Shown here piece by piece: positions 1 through 7,023 of a stretch of DNA of 14,491 bases. This DNA comes from Clostridia bacterium. Lineage in GTDB: Bacteria > Bacillota > Clostridia > UBA1381 > UMGS1253. The position numbers were made by a program, and so were the translations under genes. Every line of letters starts with the position of its first letter. The first letter of the stretch is position 1. The stretch is taken from positions 1 to 14,491 of the forward strand of contig JAFQPV010000372.1 of NCBI GenBank assembly GCA_017411585.1, in the 5' to 3' direction. Under the pieces are notes generated by a model. The model was not told where the DNA came from. It saw only the letters and a list, made by a program, of their open reading frames with translations, and did not search any database.

Positions 1-1
1 C

Positions 2-802
2 GCAGAGCAGTCCATGCTTGCCGGCGTGCCTTTTAAACTGGGGCGCGAGGCGGATAGTCTGTGCCAGCCTATGACGCTTTGCTTCCGCATGGGCGGCGTG
101 GATAAAGATATGTATCACAAGCATCGTCATAAGATTAACCCGCTTTATCAAAAATTCCAAGAAGAAGGAAAGATTAAAAATATCCGCGAGGACGTTTTGA
201 TTTTTGAAAACTTCCACGAGGGCGTATTGCATTTTAACACGACGCGTATCGTAAAAAAGAATCCAACCAATCCTTTTGATGTTACGCAGGCCGAGATTGA
301 AGCCCGCGAGCAAGTGTTTGAAATTTGGGCGTTCTTGAAAGAAAATATTCCCGGCTTTGAAAAGTGCCGCGTGTTGTCTACGGCGATGCGCATAGGTGTT
401 CGCGAAAGTCGTATGATTGAGGGCGAATATACGCTGACGGAGCAAGACCTTCTGGCATTGACCCGTTTCCCGGATGCAATCGCAACCGGGGACTATGATA
501 TTGATATTCACAATCCGGAAGGAAGCGGCACCAGTCATCACTTCTTCAAGCCCGGAGAATGGTACACGATTCCTTATCGCAGTTTAATTCCAAAGACTGT
601 TTCGAATATGTTGGTGGCAGGTCGTTGCATTTCTTCGACGCACGAGGCACAGGCGTCTTACCGCATTATGCCTATCGTGGCGACATTGGGTGAAGCGGCA
701 GGAACGGCCATCAGCGTAGCTACGGCGGACAAGGTGGACGTGCGCAATGTGGATATAGAAAAACTGCAAAATCTTTTAAGAAAGAACGGCTTTATTATAT
801 AG
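2..802 (+). CDS. FAD-dependent oxidoreductase, C-terminal part (5' end outside window)
   Basis: The reading frame is open from the left edge (first full codon at 2), so the ATG at 14 is an internal methionine and the gene starts upstream. The 266 visible residues end in a block typical of FAD-dependent oxidoreductases of the PF12831 type: MLVAGRCISSTHEA, then R-I-M-P and TLGEAAGTA. In this family that block is the second FAD-contacting segment. A preceding RIGVRESR motif also fits the family. The N-terminal GxGxxG Rossmann motif would lie outside the window. The stop TAG overlaps the ribosome binding site of the fucosidase gene 13 bp downstream, so the two are almost certainly one operon. The substrate is unknown; a redox step on a sugar or glycan-derived compound is an inference from that neighbour. 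Confidence 0.85.
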   Translation, partial: AEQSMLAGVPFKLGREADSLCQPMTLCFRMGGVDKDMYHKHRHKINPLYQKFQEEGKIKNIREDVLIFENFHEGVLHFNTTRIVKKNPTNPFDVTQAEIEAREQVFEIWAFLKENIPGFEKCRVLSTAMRIGVRESRMIEGEYTLTEQDLLALTRFPDAIATGDYDIDIHNPEGSGTSHHFFKPGEWYTIPYRSLIPKTVSNMLVAGRCISSTHEAQASYRIMPIVATLGEAAGTAISVATADKVDVRNVDIEKLQNLLRKNGFII

Positions 803-815
803 GAGGGAACTTTCG

Positions 816-2057
816 ATGGGTCGATTAAGTTGGTGGCGTGAAGCGCGTTTTGGCATGTTTATACATTGGGGGCTTTATTCGGCATACGGCGGCGAATATG
901 AAGGACGCATGATTGACGGTTGCTCGGAATGGATGATGTGCATCGGTAAAATTCCGCACAAGGAATATTCAAAAATCGCAAGTTCGTTCAATCCGGTAGA
1001 GTTTGATGCGGATGCGTGGGTGCGTCTGGCAAAGGATGCCGGTATGCGCTATCTTGTTGTTACTGCAAAGCATCACGATGGGTTTGCTATGTTTCATTCA
1101 AAATGTGACCCTTACAATATTGTGGATGCAACGCCGTTCGGGCGTGACCCGCTTGCAGAACTGGCGCAGGCTTGTAAGCGTTATGACATTGCGTTTTGCG
1201 TATATTATTCGCAGGCATTGGACTGGGCGCATCCGAATGCATGGGGCAACGCATGGGATTACGGAAAGGATGATGAAAAGGATTTTGAGGTATACCTGAC
1301 AGAAAAATGCTTGCCGCAGTTAACGGAGCTTCTTACGAATTACGGTGATATCGGTTTAATCTGGTTTGATATGCCCAATCGGTTAACGCCTGAACAATCA
1401 AGGCGCATCGTGGAGCATGTGCATGCCCTGCAACCGAATTGTTTAATTAGCGGTCGCATCGGAAACGGCTTGGCAGATTATCGCTCCGCCAGCGATAATT
1501 CCATACCGTTTTTGCCGGTCACCTTTGATTGGGAATGTCCGGGTACGTTAAATCGTACGTGGGGATACAAAAAAACAGATTCGGATTGGAAAACCGCTTC
1601 GGAACTCATTCGAAAAATGGTGAACATTGCCGGTAAGAACGGAAATTATCTGCTTAATGTCGGCCCGGATGGTTTGGGTAAAATTCCGGAAGAAAGTGTT
1701 AAAATTTTAGAAGAGCTCGGGGCATGGATGCAGACCAACTCCGCTTCTGTTTACGGCACAACCACAGCGCCGTTACCGATTTATGAACAAAATGAGCTGT
1801 TTACGCATAAGCCGGGCAAGCTTTTCGTTCATTTTTGGAAGGCGGCGGATTGTTACACGCTGAAGAATATGGATATCCGTATTAAGCGCTGCTATATGTT
1901 AGAAAATCCGGAAGAGGACCTTCCGTTTGAAGTTGAGTTTACGCCGTCTCTGGGCGTGCATTATAATCATATCCAACTGCCGAAGGATATGGAAATCAAC
2001 ATCGACAATGTTCTTTGCATTGAATATGAAGGAGAAATTATCTCCGAGCCCGTATAA
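816..2057 (+). CDS. alpha-L-fucosidase, glycoside hydrolase family 29
   Basis: This 413-aa protein should remove alpha-L-fucose from glycans by a retaining mechanism. It opens with the GH29 signature FGMFIHWGLYS (residues 12-22), followed by VVTAKHHDGFAMF (81-93, substrate-binding His pair). GLIWFDMP (180-187) supplies the likely nucleophile Asp185. A later DWECPG (238-243) contains a candidate acid/base Glu240, which is less certain because this residue varies between subfamilies. NYLLNVGPDGLG (277-288) closes the TIM barrel, and a short C-terminal beta domain follows. There is no signal peptide, so it probably works in the cytoplasm on imported oligosaccharides. The start is fixed by AGGAGGG at 801-807, which overlaps the upstream stop codon. 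The protein is on the short side for GH29 because it lacks extra binding modules. A terminator follows directly. Confidence 0.93.
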   Translation: MGRLSWWREARFGMFIHWGLYSAYGGEYEGRMIDGCSEWMMCIGKIPHKEYSKIASSFNPVEFDADAWVRLAKDAGMRYLVVTAKHHDGFAMFHSKCDPYNIVDATPFGRDPLAELAQACKRYDIAFCVYYSQALDWAHPNAWGNAWDYGKDDEKDFEVYLTEKCLPQLTELLTNYGDIGLIWFDMPNRLTPEQSRRIVEHVHALQPNCLISGRIGNGLADYRSASDNSIPFLPVTFDWECPGTLNRTWGYKKTDSDWKTASELIRKMVNIAGKNGNYLLNVGPDGLGKIPEESVKILEELGAWMQTNSASVYGTTTAPLPIYEQNELFTHKPGKLFVHFWKAADCYTLKNMDIRIKRCYMLENPEEDLPFEVEFTPSLGVHYNHIQLPKDMEINIDNVLCIEYEGEIISEPV

Positions 2058-2061
2058 TAAA

Positions 2062-2093
2062 AGACCTGCCGACTTTTGGAAGAAGGCAGGTCT
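2062..2093. terminator. Bidirectional terminator between fucosidase and AraC genes
   Basis: AGACCTGCC (2062-2070) pairs perfectly with GGCAGGTCT (2085-2093) around a 14-nt loop. The plus strand continues ATTTTTA. The minus strand continues TTTTATTAT. The hairpin starts 5 bp after the fucosidase stop and lies just downstream of the AraC stop, so it can serve both convergent genes. Confidence 0.82.
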
Positions 2094-2097
2094 ATTT

Positions 2098-2928
2098 TTA
2101 ATAATTATTTTTACGATATTCGCGCGGTGAAAGTCCGTAGCGGCTTGAAAAGCAACGCGAAAAATAAAATTGGTCGCAAAAGCCTAAACAATCGCTGATT
2201 TCCGAGAAGGGGCGGTCGGTAATGCGCAGTTCGTGTTCGGCGGCAATGAAGATGCGGTCGTTGATATATTTTCGCAGGGATACCCCGACTTGTGCGCTGA
2301 ATTCTTTTTGCAGCACATCCGGCGAACAATGCACCTGACTTGCAAGGGTTTTAAGTTTCAGCTGATTGGTTAATGGTATACAGGTATCCAGTGCGCTACC
2401 GATGGTTTTTTCCACAAGCTTCATAACCGTCTTTACTCTTTCGGAATATGGGTGTATGTTTCCGAAGGAAATGTTTTCTTGCATTACCGCTTTGCTGACG
2501 GTCTGCCAAAGCAAATGATTCAGCGAAAAAGCAGTCGTGGTGTCGGAGATTTCAAATCTCTGCAGAACAGCATCCGTAATTTCTCTGCAATCGGTAAGGG
2601 CTATAACGCGCGGAAATCCGTTGAATAAATCGTGTTTTTTGGAGTCCAGGATATTGATGTGAAAATGTATCTTTTCCAAATGGTCGGGGCAGGAGCAGAA
2701 AAACTCTAAACCGGCGGGAACAATATAAATGTTTCCGGGCGTCATATCCACTTCCCCATCCTCCCAGCGCAAGTGTCCTTGCCCGGCGATTACCATATAT
2801 ATTCGCGTAAATGAGGAGCAAAGGTGATAGTTCCATAACGAATCCAGCCGTGTGTGGCATACGTCTAAAATATCCATATTCAGATTGTTCATTTCGCTTA
2901 AAATAGCGACATTCATTCGTCTGACCAT
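2098..2928 (-). CDS. AraC-family transcriptional regulator
   Basis: This 276-aa DNA-binding regulator has an N-terminal cupin-like ligand pocket (about residues 30-105, with MTPGNIYIVPAG at 62-73 as its most typical strip). The C-terminal AraC double helix-turn-helix covers about 185-276. The first helix-turn-helix is around LKTLASQVHCSPDVLQKEF and the second is FSEISDCLGFCDQFYFSRCF, ending in the family hallmark GLSPREYR. The start has GGAG at seven bases, and a good promoter lies upstream. It faces the GH29 gene convergently. AraC regulators next to glycosidase genes usually respond to the released sugar, so control of the fucosidase operon is a reasonable inference; the target promoter of that operon is outside the window. 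Confidence 0.93.
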   Translation of the reverse strand: MVRRMNVAILSEMNNLNMDILDVCHTRLDSLWNYHLCSSFTRIYMVIAGQGHLRWEDGEVDMTPGNIYIVPAGLEFFCSCPDHLEKIHFHINILDSKKHDLFNGFPRVIALTDCREITDAVLQRFEISDTTTAFSLNHLLWQTVSKAVMQENISFGNIHPYSERVKTVMKLVEKTIGSALDTCIPLTNQLKLKTLASQVHCSPDVLQKEFSAQVGVSLRKYINDRIFIAAEHELRITDRPFSEISDCLGFCDQFYFSRCFSSRYGLSPREYRKNNY

Positions 2929-2961
2929 CTTAAATCTCCATGTTTTATAATTGTTTGTTTT

Positions 2962-2990
2962 ATTATAGCATTATGGAGTTTAGAAATCAA
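2962..2990 (-). promoter_or_regulatory. Sigma-A-type promoter of the AraC gene
   Basis: On the minus strand TTGATT (2985-2990) is separated by exactly 17 bp from a perfect TATAAT (2962-2967), 33 bp upstream of the AraC start codon. The spacer carries AAACTCCATAATG, which recurs at the glycosyltransferase promoter. The -35 box sits directly beyond the T-run of the rpsI terminator, so the two transcription units are tightly insulated. Confidence 0.8.
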
Positions 2991-2994
2991 CAAA

Positions 2995-3024
2995 AAAATC
3001 CCACAACCGAAGTTGTGGGATTTT
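2995..3024 (-). terminator. Rho-independent terminator of the rplM-rpsI operon
   Basis: A perfect 13-bp stem (2995-3007 with 3012-3024) is closed by a C(UUCG)G tetraloop on the transcribed minus strand. The run of seven T follows it in the minus direction. It lies 21 bp beyond the rpsI stop codon. Confidence 0.93.
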
Positions 3025-3045
3025 GAATTTGTAAGAAATAACAGA

Positions 3046-3441
3046 TTATCTCTTGGAGAACTGCGGTGCACGACGAGCAGCTTTGAGACCGTACTTCTTT
3101 CTTTCCTTCATACGCGGATCGCGTGTGAGGAAACCAGCCTTCTTAAGTGCGCCTCTGAGCTCTGCATCAGCCTCTAACAGTGCACGAGCGATACCGTGAC
3201 GGATCGCACCTGCCTGGCCTGTGAAACCGCCGCCGGAAACGTTAGCGATAACGTCAAACTTAGCAGCTGTATCTGTCAGCGTAAGCGGCTGACGAACGAT
3301 AACCTTTAATGTTTCAAGACCGAAATAATCGTCTAAATCTCTCTTATTGATGGTAACATTACCATTGCCCGGAACAAGACGTACTCTTGCAACGGAGCTT
3401 TTTCTTCTACCAGTGCCGTAAAAAACTGTGTTCTTTGCCAT
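3046..3441 (-). CDS. rpsI: 30S ribosomal protein S9 (uS9)
   Basis: This 131-aa protein is full length for bacterial S9. It begins YGTGRRKSSVARVRL, the standard S9 opening. It contains VSGGGFTGQAGAIRHGIARA in the globular core, then LTRDPRMKERKKYGLKAAR, and ends in the basic tail QFSKR. In the 30S subunit this tail reaches the P-site tRNA. It is the second gene of a two-gene operon: the rplM stop is 14 bp upstream, and the ribosome binding site AAGGAGG touches that stop codon. A strong UUCG hairpin ends the transcript. Confidence 0.98.
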   Translation of the reverse strand: MAKNTVFYGTGRRKSSVARVRLVPGNGNVTINKRDLDDYFGLETLKVIVRQPLTLTDTAAKFDVIANVSGGGFTGQAGAIRHGIARALLEADAELRGALKKAGFLTRDPRMKERKKYGLKAARRAPQFSKR

Positions 3442-3455
3442 GTTCGTCTTCCTCC

Positions 3456-3893
3456 TTATTTAATCTCGCCGTTCCAAACTTCCGGCTTCTGTGCTGCATT
3501 GTTGTGCTCTGCGCCCTTGTAGATACGAACGCGTGTGAGAGCCTTTGCGCCCAGCGTGTTGTGCGGCAGCATACCCTCGATTGCCATGTACATAGCCTTG
3601 TCGCTGTTTTCAGCCATCAGCTTGTTGTAATGGATTTCCTTGAGGCCGCCAACCCAACCTGTGTGGTGGTAACGAACTTTGTTCTCAAGCTTCTTACCGG
3701 TAAGGATTGCCTTATCGGAATTGATAATGATTACATGATCGCCGCAATCCACATTCGGAGTGAATGTCGGAAGGTGCTTACCGCGAAGGATGTTTGCTGC
3801 TGCAGCTGCTACGCGGCCGAGCGGCTTATCTGTTGCATCGATGATGTACCATTTTCTGTTCAGCTCATTTGCTTTTGCCATAGTGGTGCTCAT
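3456..3893 (-). CDS. rplM: 50S ribosomal protein L13 (uL13)
   Basis: This 145-aa protein is an early-assembling component of the large subunit. It has the L13 opening RKWYIIDATDKPLGRVA, then NVDCGDHVIIIN, and the signature GMLPHNTLG with RIYKGAEHNNAAQKPE near the C-terminus. I chose the ATG at 3893 because AGGAGG lies seven bases upstream. An extension to 3971 is possible on paper, but it would run through the promoter (-10 at 3940-3945) and add residues foreign to L13. A further ATG four codons in is an alternative start. The gene leads the conserved rplM-rpsI pair. The predicted leader is only about 40 nt and purine-rich. Confidence 0.97.
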   Translation of the reverse strand: MSTTMAKANELNRKWYIIDATDKPLGRVAAAAANILRGKHLPTFTPNVDCGDHVIIINSDKAILTGKKLENKVRYHHTGWVGGLKEIHYNKLMAENSDKAMYMAIEGMLPHNTLGAKALTRVRIYKGAEHNNAAQKPEVWNGEIK

Positions 3894-3939
3894 GATAATT
3901 CCTCCTGATTCTTTTTCTTCTTTTTTCAGTCGCTTGATT

Positions 3940-3968
3940 ATTTTAATACATTTCCATTGTATTGTCAA
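3940..3968 (-). promoter_or_regulatory. Strong sigma-A-type promoter of rplM-rpsI
   Basis: On the minus strand a perfect TTGACA (3963-3968) and TAAAAT (3940-3945) are separated by 17 bp. The sequence just upstream is A/T-rich, as in an UP element. It is placed for a transcript start about 40 nt before the L13 start codon, as expected of a highly expressed ribosomal operon. Confidence 0.88.
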
Positions 3969-3999
3969 CAACTTTTTCGAAAAAAATTAAAATATATTT

Positions 4000-4048
4000 T
4001 TAAATCTCTTTTAAACTCGTTTAAACTCGTTAAATCTCTTTAAATCTA
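4000..4048. repeat. Array of five phased ~10-bp direct repeats upstream of rplM
   Basis: Units of the form TTAAA(T/C)TC begin at 4000, 4011, 4021, 4030 and 4040, about one per helical turn. Two are TTAAACTCG, two are TTAAATCTC and the last is TTAAATCTA. The array lies 32-80 bp upstream of the rplM -35 box, between it and the CPBP terminator. It could be phased A/T-rich curved DNA acting as an upstream activating element, or an array of protein sites. No known element is recognised. Confidence 0.7.
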
Positions 4049-4070
4049 ATTTCGCAATTTTACGAAATTA
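4047..4070. repeat. Short inverted repeat next to the phased array
   Basis: TAATTTCG (4047-4054) and CGAAATTA (4063-4070) form a perfect 8-bp inverted repeat with an 8-bp centre. It overlaps the end of the phased repeats. It lacks a T-run suited to termination and may be an operator or chance. Confidence 0.4.
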
Positions 4071-4087
4071 TTATAAAACAAAAGAAT

Positions 4088-4120
4088 AAACGCTGATTTT
4101 GCGGGAAATCAGCGTTTTTT
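4088..4120. terminator. Terminator downstream of the CPBP protease gene
   Basis: A perfect 12-bp stem AAACGCTGATTT (4088-4099) pairs with AAATCAGCGTTT (4106-4117) around a 6-nt loop. It lies about 45 bp after the CPBP stop in the minus direction. The minus-strand tail is TTTATTCTTTTG. The plus-strand T-run is better (TTTTTT), though no plus-strand gene leads into it. Confidence 0.78.
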
Positions 4121-4165
4121 ATATATGTATATCTATTACTTTACTATATGCAATTTTTACACATA

Positions 4166-5071
4166 TTAAACAAATATCATTTCGGTAAGCAAGCGAATAT
4201 GATGTAAAATATAAATTGATATCAGTAAAATGAAACTGATACTGATGCCAAAACGCTGGCTATAATCCCGCTGAATAATATGCGCTTTTCCGTTTAGCTT
4301 CACAAGCATTGCCATTGCAAATACAAAACCGAAAGCACATAGCCCCAATACAAAAATTTGCACTGCCATCCAAAGCTCCTGCATAATTGGCGGCATTAGA
4401 TAAGTCAAATAATTGCGCGTAAGTGAAAACAAATTAACGGAAAAATGCATAATGATTGCCGGATAAACTGAGTTCGTTTTCAAAACCACAACAGCCAAAA
4501 CAATTCCAAGCACCCAAGTAAATACAAAGCTTGCCACAGTCATATGCAACACCGCAAACATCGAAGCTGCCGCTACCACGGCAAAAAATGTGCCATATCG
4601 CTCATATTCGCGCAAAATGATGCCGCGGCAAAACAATTCCTCCAATACTGCGGGTAACAAGCAAAACACAAAAATACCAATGATATATTCCGCCGCTGTC
4701 GCCGGCAGATGCGTTGCTGCCACTTCAAACGCCTCAAAGCCGGATAAAAATCTTTGTACCGGCAAATTCAGCATCGTCGCAAAGCTGTTTGCACCAATAC
4801 CAAACAAAATCCAAACGGCAACACCATCCGGGGTAATCGGTCTTAAACGATAAAATTCATTTCTGTCCACATTGCGCATACGGTCATACAAAAACAGCAC
4901 CACCGCAAGCGGCAATAATGAACACAAAATCACACGCATATACGGATGCATATCCAACCATACTCTATCTGTAATCCACGTAAGCGTCGACCTAAGCAAT
5001 GTATAAATTAACGCAACTCTGCATGCACGCTGATGCGTTGTCTGCACTTTAATTTTCTTCTGCTTCCGCAT
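4166..5071 (-). CDS. CPBP-family (Abi/CAAX) intramembrane metalloprotease
   Basis: This 301-aa polytopic membrane protein carries all three CPBP (PF02517) motifs: LEELFCRG (143-150, giving E144, E145 and R149), FAVLH (172-176) and HFSVN (209-213). In this family they form the metal-binding active site in the membrane. Several hydrophobic helices precede and follow them, and the N-terminus is strongly basic. The ATG at 5071 is preferred, with AAAGG about ten bases upstream; a TTG at 5113 would lengthen the protein by 14 residues and deepen the overlap. The start lies inside the 3' end of the DJ-1 gene (23-nt overlap), which suggests translational coupling. Family members process membrane peptides or act in bacteriocin immunity; no substrate can be named here. 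Confidence 0.88.
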   Translation of the reverse strand: MRKQKKIKVQTTHQRACRVALIYTLLRSTLTWITDRVWLDMHPYMRVILCSLLPLAVVLFLYDRMRNVDRNEFYRLRPITPDGVAVWILFGIGANSFATMLNLPVQRFLSGFEAFEVAATHLPATAAEYIIGIFVFCLLPAVLEELFCRGIILREYERYGTFFAVVAAASMFAVLHMTVASFVFTWVLGIVLAVVVLKTNSVYPAIIMHFSVNLFSLTRNYLTYLMPPIMQELWMAVQIFVLGLCAFGFVFAMAMLVKLNGKAHIIQRDYSQRFGISISFILLISIYILHHIRLLTEMIFV

Positions 5072-5603
5072 ACTGCATCGCCTTTCTGATTTCCAATGCC
5101 TTTTCACCGCCAACTAAAAGACCGGCAAGTAAGAAGCCGAAATCCGACGCACGCCCCGCACCCTTTGCTGTGATAATGTTTCCATCGCATACAACGCCGT
5201 CTTCTACCGGCTGTGCGCCGTACAATTCTGTTTCAAAACCCGGATAACAGGTTGCAGTTTTTCCTTTAAGAAGACCTAGGTGACCAAAAACAGACGGCGC
5301 TGCACAAATCGCCGCAATATATTTGCCCTGTGCATGTGCATTTTTCACAGCTTCCGTTACGCGTGCATCCTTTTCCAAATTCGGTGTGCCCGGAATTCCA
5401 CCCGGTAAAATCAGCATCTGTGCATCTTCAAGCGAAACTGCTTCCGGCAAAATATCTGCTTCTACACAAATACCATGTGCGCCGGCAACGGTTTTTCCCG
5501 TAACACCGACTGTGCGCACCTCCACACCGCAACGGCGCAAAATATCAACCGGCGCAAGTGCTTCAATTTCTTCAAAACCTTCTGCAAGATAAACGTATAC
5601 CAT
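5049..5603 (-). CDS. DJ-1/PfpI family protein
   Basis: This 184-aa protein is the usual length for a DJ-1/ThiJ/YajL-type single-domain protein. The opening is AEGFEEIEALAPVD, in which Glu14 corresponds to Glu18 of human DJ-1. LILPGG (64-69) and the nucleophile elbow AAICAAPSV, with Cys100, follow. Where human DJ-1 has His126 the sequence reads Tyr120 (ATCYPG), so a classical Cys-His pair is not evident. These proteins are redox-sensing chaperones, glyoxalases or deglycases; the exact activity is not predictable. The start has AAAGGAG eight bases upstream. It precedes and overlaps the CPBP protease gene, and a hairpin separates it from the glycosyltransferase gene upstream, with no obvious promoter in between. 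Confidence 0.9.
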   Translation of the reverse strand: MVYVYLAEGFEEIEALAPVDILRRCGVEVRTVGVTGKTVAGAHGICVEADILPEAVSLEDAQMLILPGGIPGTPNLEKDARVTEAVKNAHAQGKYIAAICAAPSVFGHLGLLKGKTATCYPGFETELYGAQPVEDGVVCDGNIITAKGAGRASDFGFLLAGLLVGGEKALEIRKAMQYAEAEEN

Positions 5604-5626
5604 CGCTTTTTCTCCTTTTTAGAACG

Positions 5627-5652
5627 AAAACCCGTCAAAAGTGACGGGTTTT
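5627..5652 (-). terminator. Hairpin between glycosyltransferase and DJ-1 genes (terminator or attenuator)
   Basis: An 11-bp perfect stem AAAACCCGTCA (5627-5637) pairs with TGACGGGTTTT (5642-5652) around a 4-nt loop. On the transcribed minus strand it is followed only by TTTTCG, a short T-run, so termination may be partial. It begins 5 bp after the glycosyltransferase stop and ends 23 bp before the DJ-1 start codon. Confidence 0.75.
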
Positions 5653-5657
5653 TCGAA

Positions 5658-6920
5658 TTATTTTCTATTAAATTCCTCGATAGAAATCTGACGAGTATGC
5701 TTTGTATGCGACCACTCTGTCTTATTCTTATCAATAATACCCTGAATGGTAATCGGAATCCATGTAAGATTATATACCATAAAGGTCAGATAACCCCAGA
5801 ACATACGCAGGGTAAATTCTTTTCTTTCATAGGCAATAACCAACGGCATATACATCATCTGCAGTACAACAAATGTATTCCATACCATCGGTGTAAACAG
5901 ATAACTCATCTGGAAGAAACCAACGTTACCGTCCGGATATGCCATCTGCAGCCATGCAAAAAATGTTACAAGACCGCTGGCAATTACGCGCGCCGGCTGA
6001 ATCAAGTAAACAGCACAGTCAAAGCACATAATTTTCTTTTCCTTGAAAGCCTTCTTCATCAGCTTGCCAAAGAAACGGCTTGCAACGTCGGCATGCCCCT
6101 GCATCCAACGCTTTCTCTGTCTCCAGCTTGCACGAAGACCAACCGGCTTTTCGTCATAAATAACTGCCTTGTGTGCCCAACCAACCTTCTCATCGTTGAG
6201 CGCAAGCTTCATGGTAAACTCCATATCCTCTGTCAGACAGGTTGCACCCCAACCAAGCTTCTTTAAAAGATCTGTTGCCATAACAAAGCCCGTACCGGAC
6301 AACTGGCAGGAAAGACCGAGATTGTGTCTTGCCAGCTGGAATACACGGCTGACAGACCAGAACGAGAACGAGTAAGCACATGTAATCCAGGAGTCAAACG
6401 GATTTTTGGAATCTACATAACCCTGTACAACACGGTAACCCTTGTTAATCTGCTTATTCATTTCATCCAAAAAGTTTTTATCTACAAGATTATCCGCATC
6501 GAAAATACCGATATAATCGTATTTTTTCTCCATGTTGAAAATCTTTTCAAACATCCATTCCAGCGCAAAGCCCTTACCGCGCTGTGTTGTGTCGAAACGT
6601 TCATATACAAGCGCACCGTGCTCGCGAGCAATCTGCGCCGTATTGTCCGTGCAGTTATCTGCAATGACAAAAATATCATACGCATCACGCGGATAGTTCA
6701 ACGCATCAAGGCTGTCAACCATATTGGCGATAACCATCTCCTCATCGTGCGCCGCAACCAAAAGTGCAAAAGTGTTTGTTTTGTTTTCCGTTACTGTTTT
6801 TTCCTTTTTCGGAATAAATCCGAAAATACCGATGACAAAGTAATACATTGTGATTGCCAACGCTGCAAGCTGCAACACCATGGTAAACACATTTAATACC
6901 TCTAAAACAACATCCGGCAT
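5658..6920 (-). CDS. Membrane glycosyltransferase, family 2
   Basis: This 420-aa protein has an N-terminal membrane segment (about 8-36) and a cytosolic GT-A domain. Three C-terminal hydrophobic stretches lie at about 296-325, 334-362 and 375-402. The catalytic landmarks are complete. LLVAAHDEE (53-61) and IADNCTDNT (86-94) are the nucleotide-sugar pocket. DAD is at 141-143 as the metal site, TED at 230-232 provides the catalytic base, and QRKRW at 268-272 is the acceptor motif. This DAD/TED/QxxRW set is shared with processive synthases of the cellulose and hyaluronan type, so it probably makes or extends an envelope or exopolysaccharide. No partner polysaccharide genes are adjacent. The start is supported by AAAGGAG. 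The promoter and possible operators are at 6983-7049. Confidence 0.92.
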   Translation of the reverse strand: MPDVVLEVLNVFTMVLQLAALAITMYYFVIGIFGFIPKKEKTVTENKTNTFALLVAAHDEEMVIANMVDSLDALNYPRDAYDIFVIADNCTDNTAQIAREHGALVYERFDTTQRGKGFALEWMFEKIFNMEKKYDYIGIFDADNLVDKNFLDEMNKQINKGYRVVQGYVDSKNPFDSWITCAYSFSFWSVSRVFQLARHNLGLSCQLSGTGFVMATDLLKKLGWGATCLTEDMEFTMKLALNDEKVGWAHKAVIYDEKPVGLRASWRQRKRWMQGHADVASRFFGKLMKKAFKEKKIMCFDCAVYLIQPARVIASGLVTFFAWLQMAYPDGNVGFFQMSYLFTPMVWNTFVVLQMMYMPLVIAYERKEFTLRMFWGYLTFMVYNLTWIPITIQGIIDKNKTEWSHTKHTRQISIEEFNRK

Positions 6921-6982
6921 TTTTTAATCGCTCCTTTTCATTTTCAGACCTCTGGTCCGCCCTAACTGCTTTCTTCCCTAAA

Positions 6983-6997
6983 ACTCCATAATGGAGT
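6983..6997. promoter_or_regulatory. Perfect palindrome at the glycosyltransferase promoter (candidate operator)
   Basis: ACTCCAT-A-ATGGAGT is a 7-1-7 palindrome overlapping the -10 box and transcript start region of the minus-strand promoter. This is where a repressor would be expected to bind. Its left arm extended (AAACTCCATAATG) recurs in the AraC promoter spacer at 2969-2981. Confidence 0.5.
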
Positions 6998-7023
6998 ATA
7001 CACTACTTTTTTGTAAAAAGCAA
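6995..7023 (-). promoter_or_regulatory. Probable promoter of the glycosyltransferase gene
   Basis: On the minus strand TTGCTT (7018-7023) is 17 bp from TATACT (6995-7000). The transcript would carry a leader of about 65-70 nt before the start codon at 6920. The 344-bp gap between this gene and the divergent M23 gene holds this promoter, the palindrome, the TGTAAA cluster and the M23 promoter. Confidence 0.6.

Noticed and set aside
3387..3908. 173-codon plus-strand frame across rplM and rpsI
   Set aside because: It is antisense to two certain ribosomal protein genes, is Cys/Val-rich with no domain, and has no ribosome binding site.
3894..3935. L13-leader type regulatory RNA
   Set aside because: The predicted leader is only about 40 nt and purine-rich, and I could not draw a stable conserved-looking stem in it.
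3894..3971. N-terminal extension of L13 to 3971
   Set aside because: It overlaps the promoter boxes and adds residues not found in L13; the AGGAGG site fits the ATG at 3893.
4000..4048. CRISPR-like array
   Set aside because: The units are about 10 bp with no unique spacers, so it is a simple phased repeat.
5072..5113. TTG start 14 codons upstream for the CPBP protease
   Set aside because: It would deepen the overlap with the DJ-1 gene, and the added residues look like DJ-1 frame shadow.
5475..6266. 263-codon plus-strand frame across the DJ-1 and glycosyltransferase genes
   Set aside because: It is antisense to two well-supported genes and its sequence resembles no protein family.
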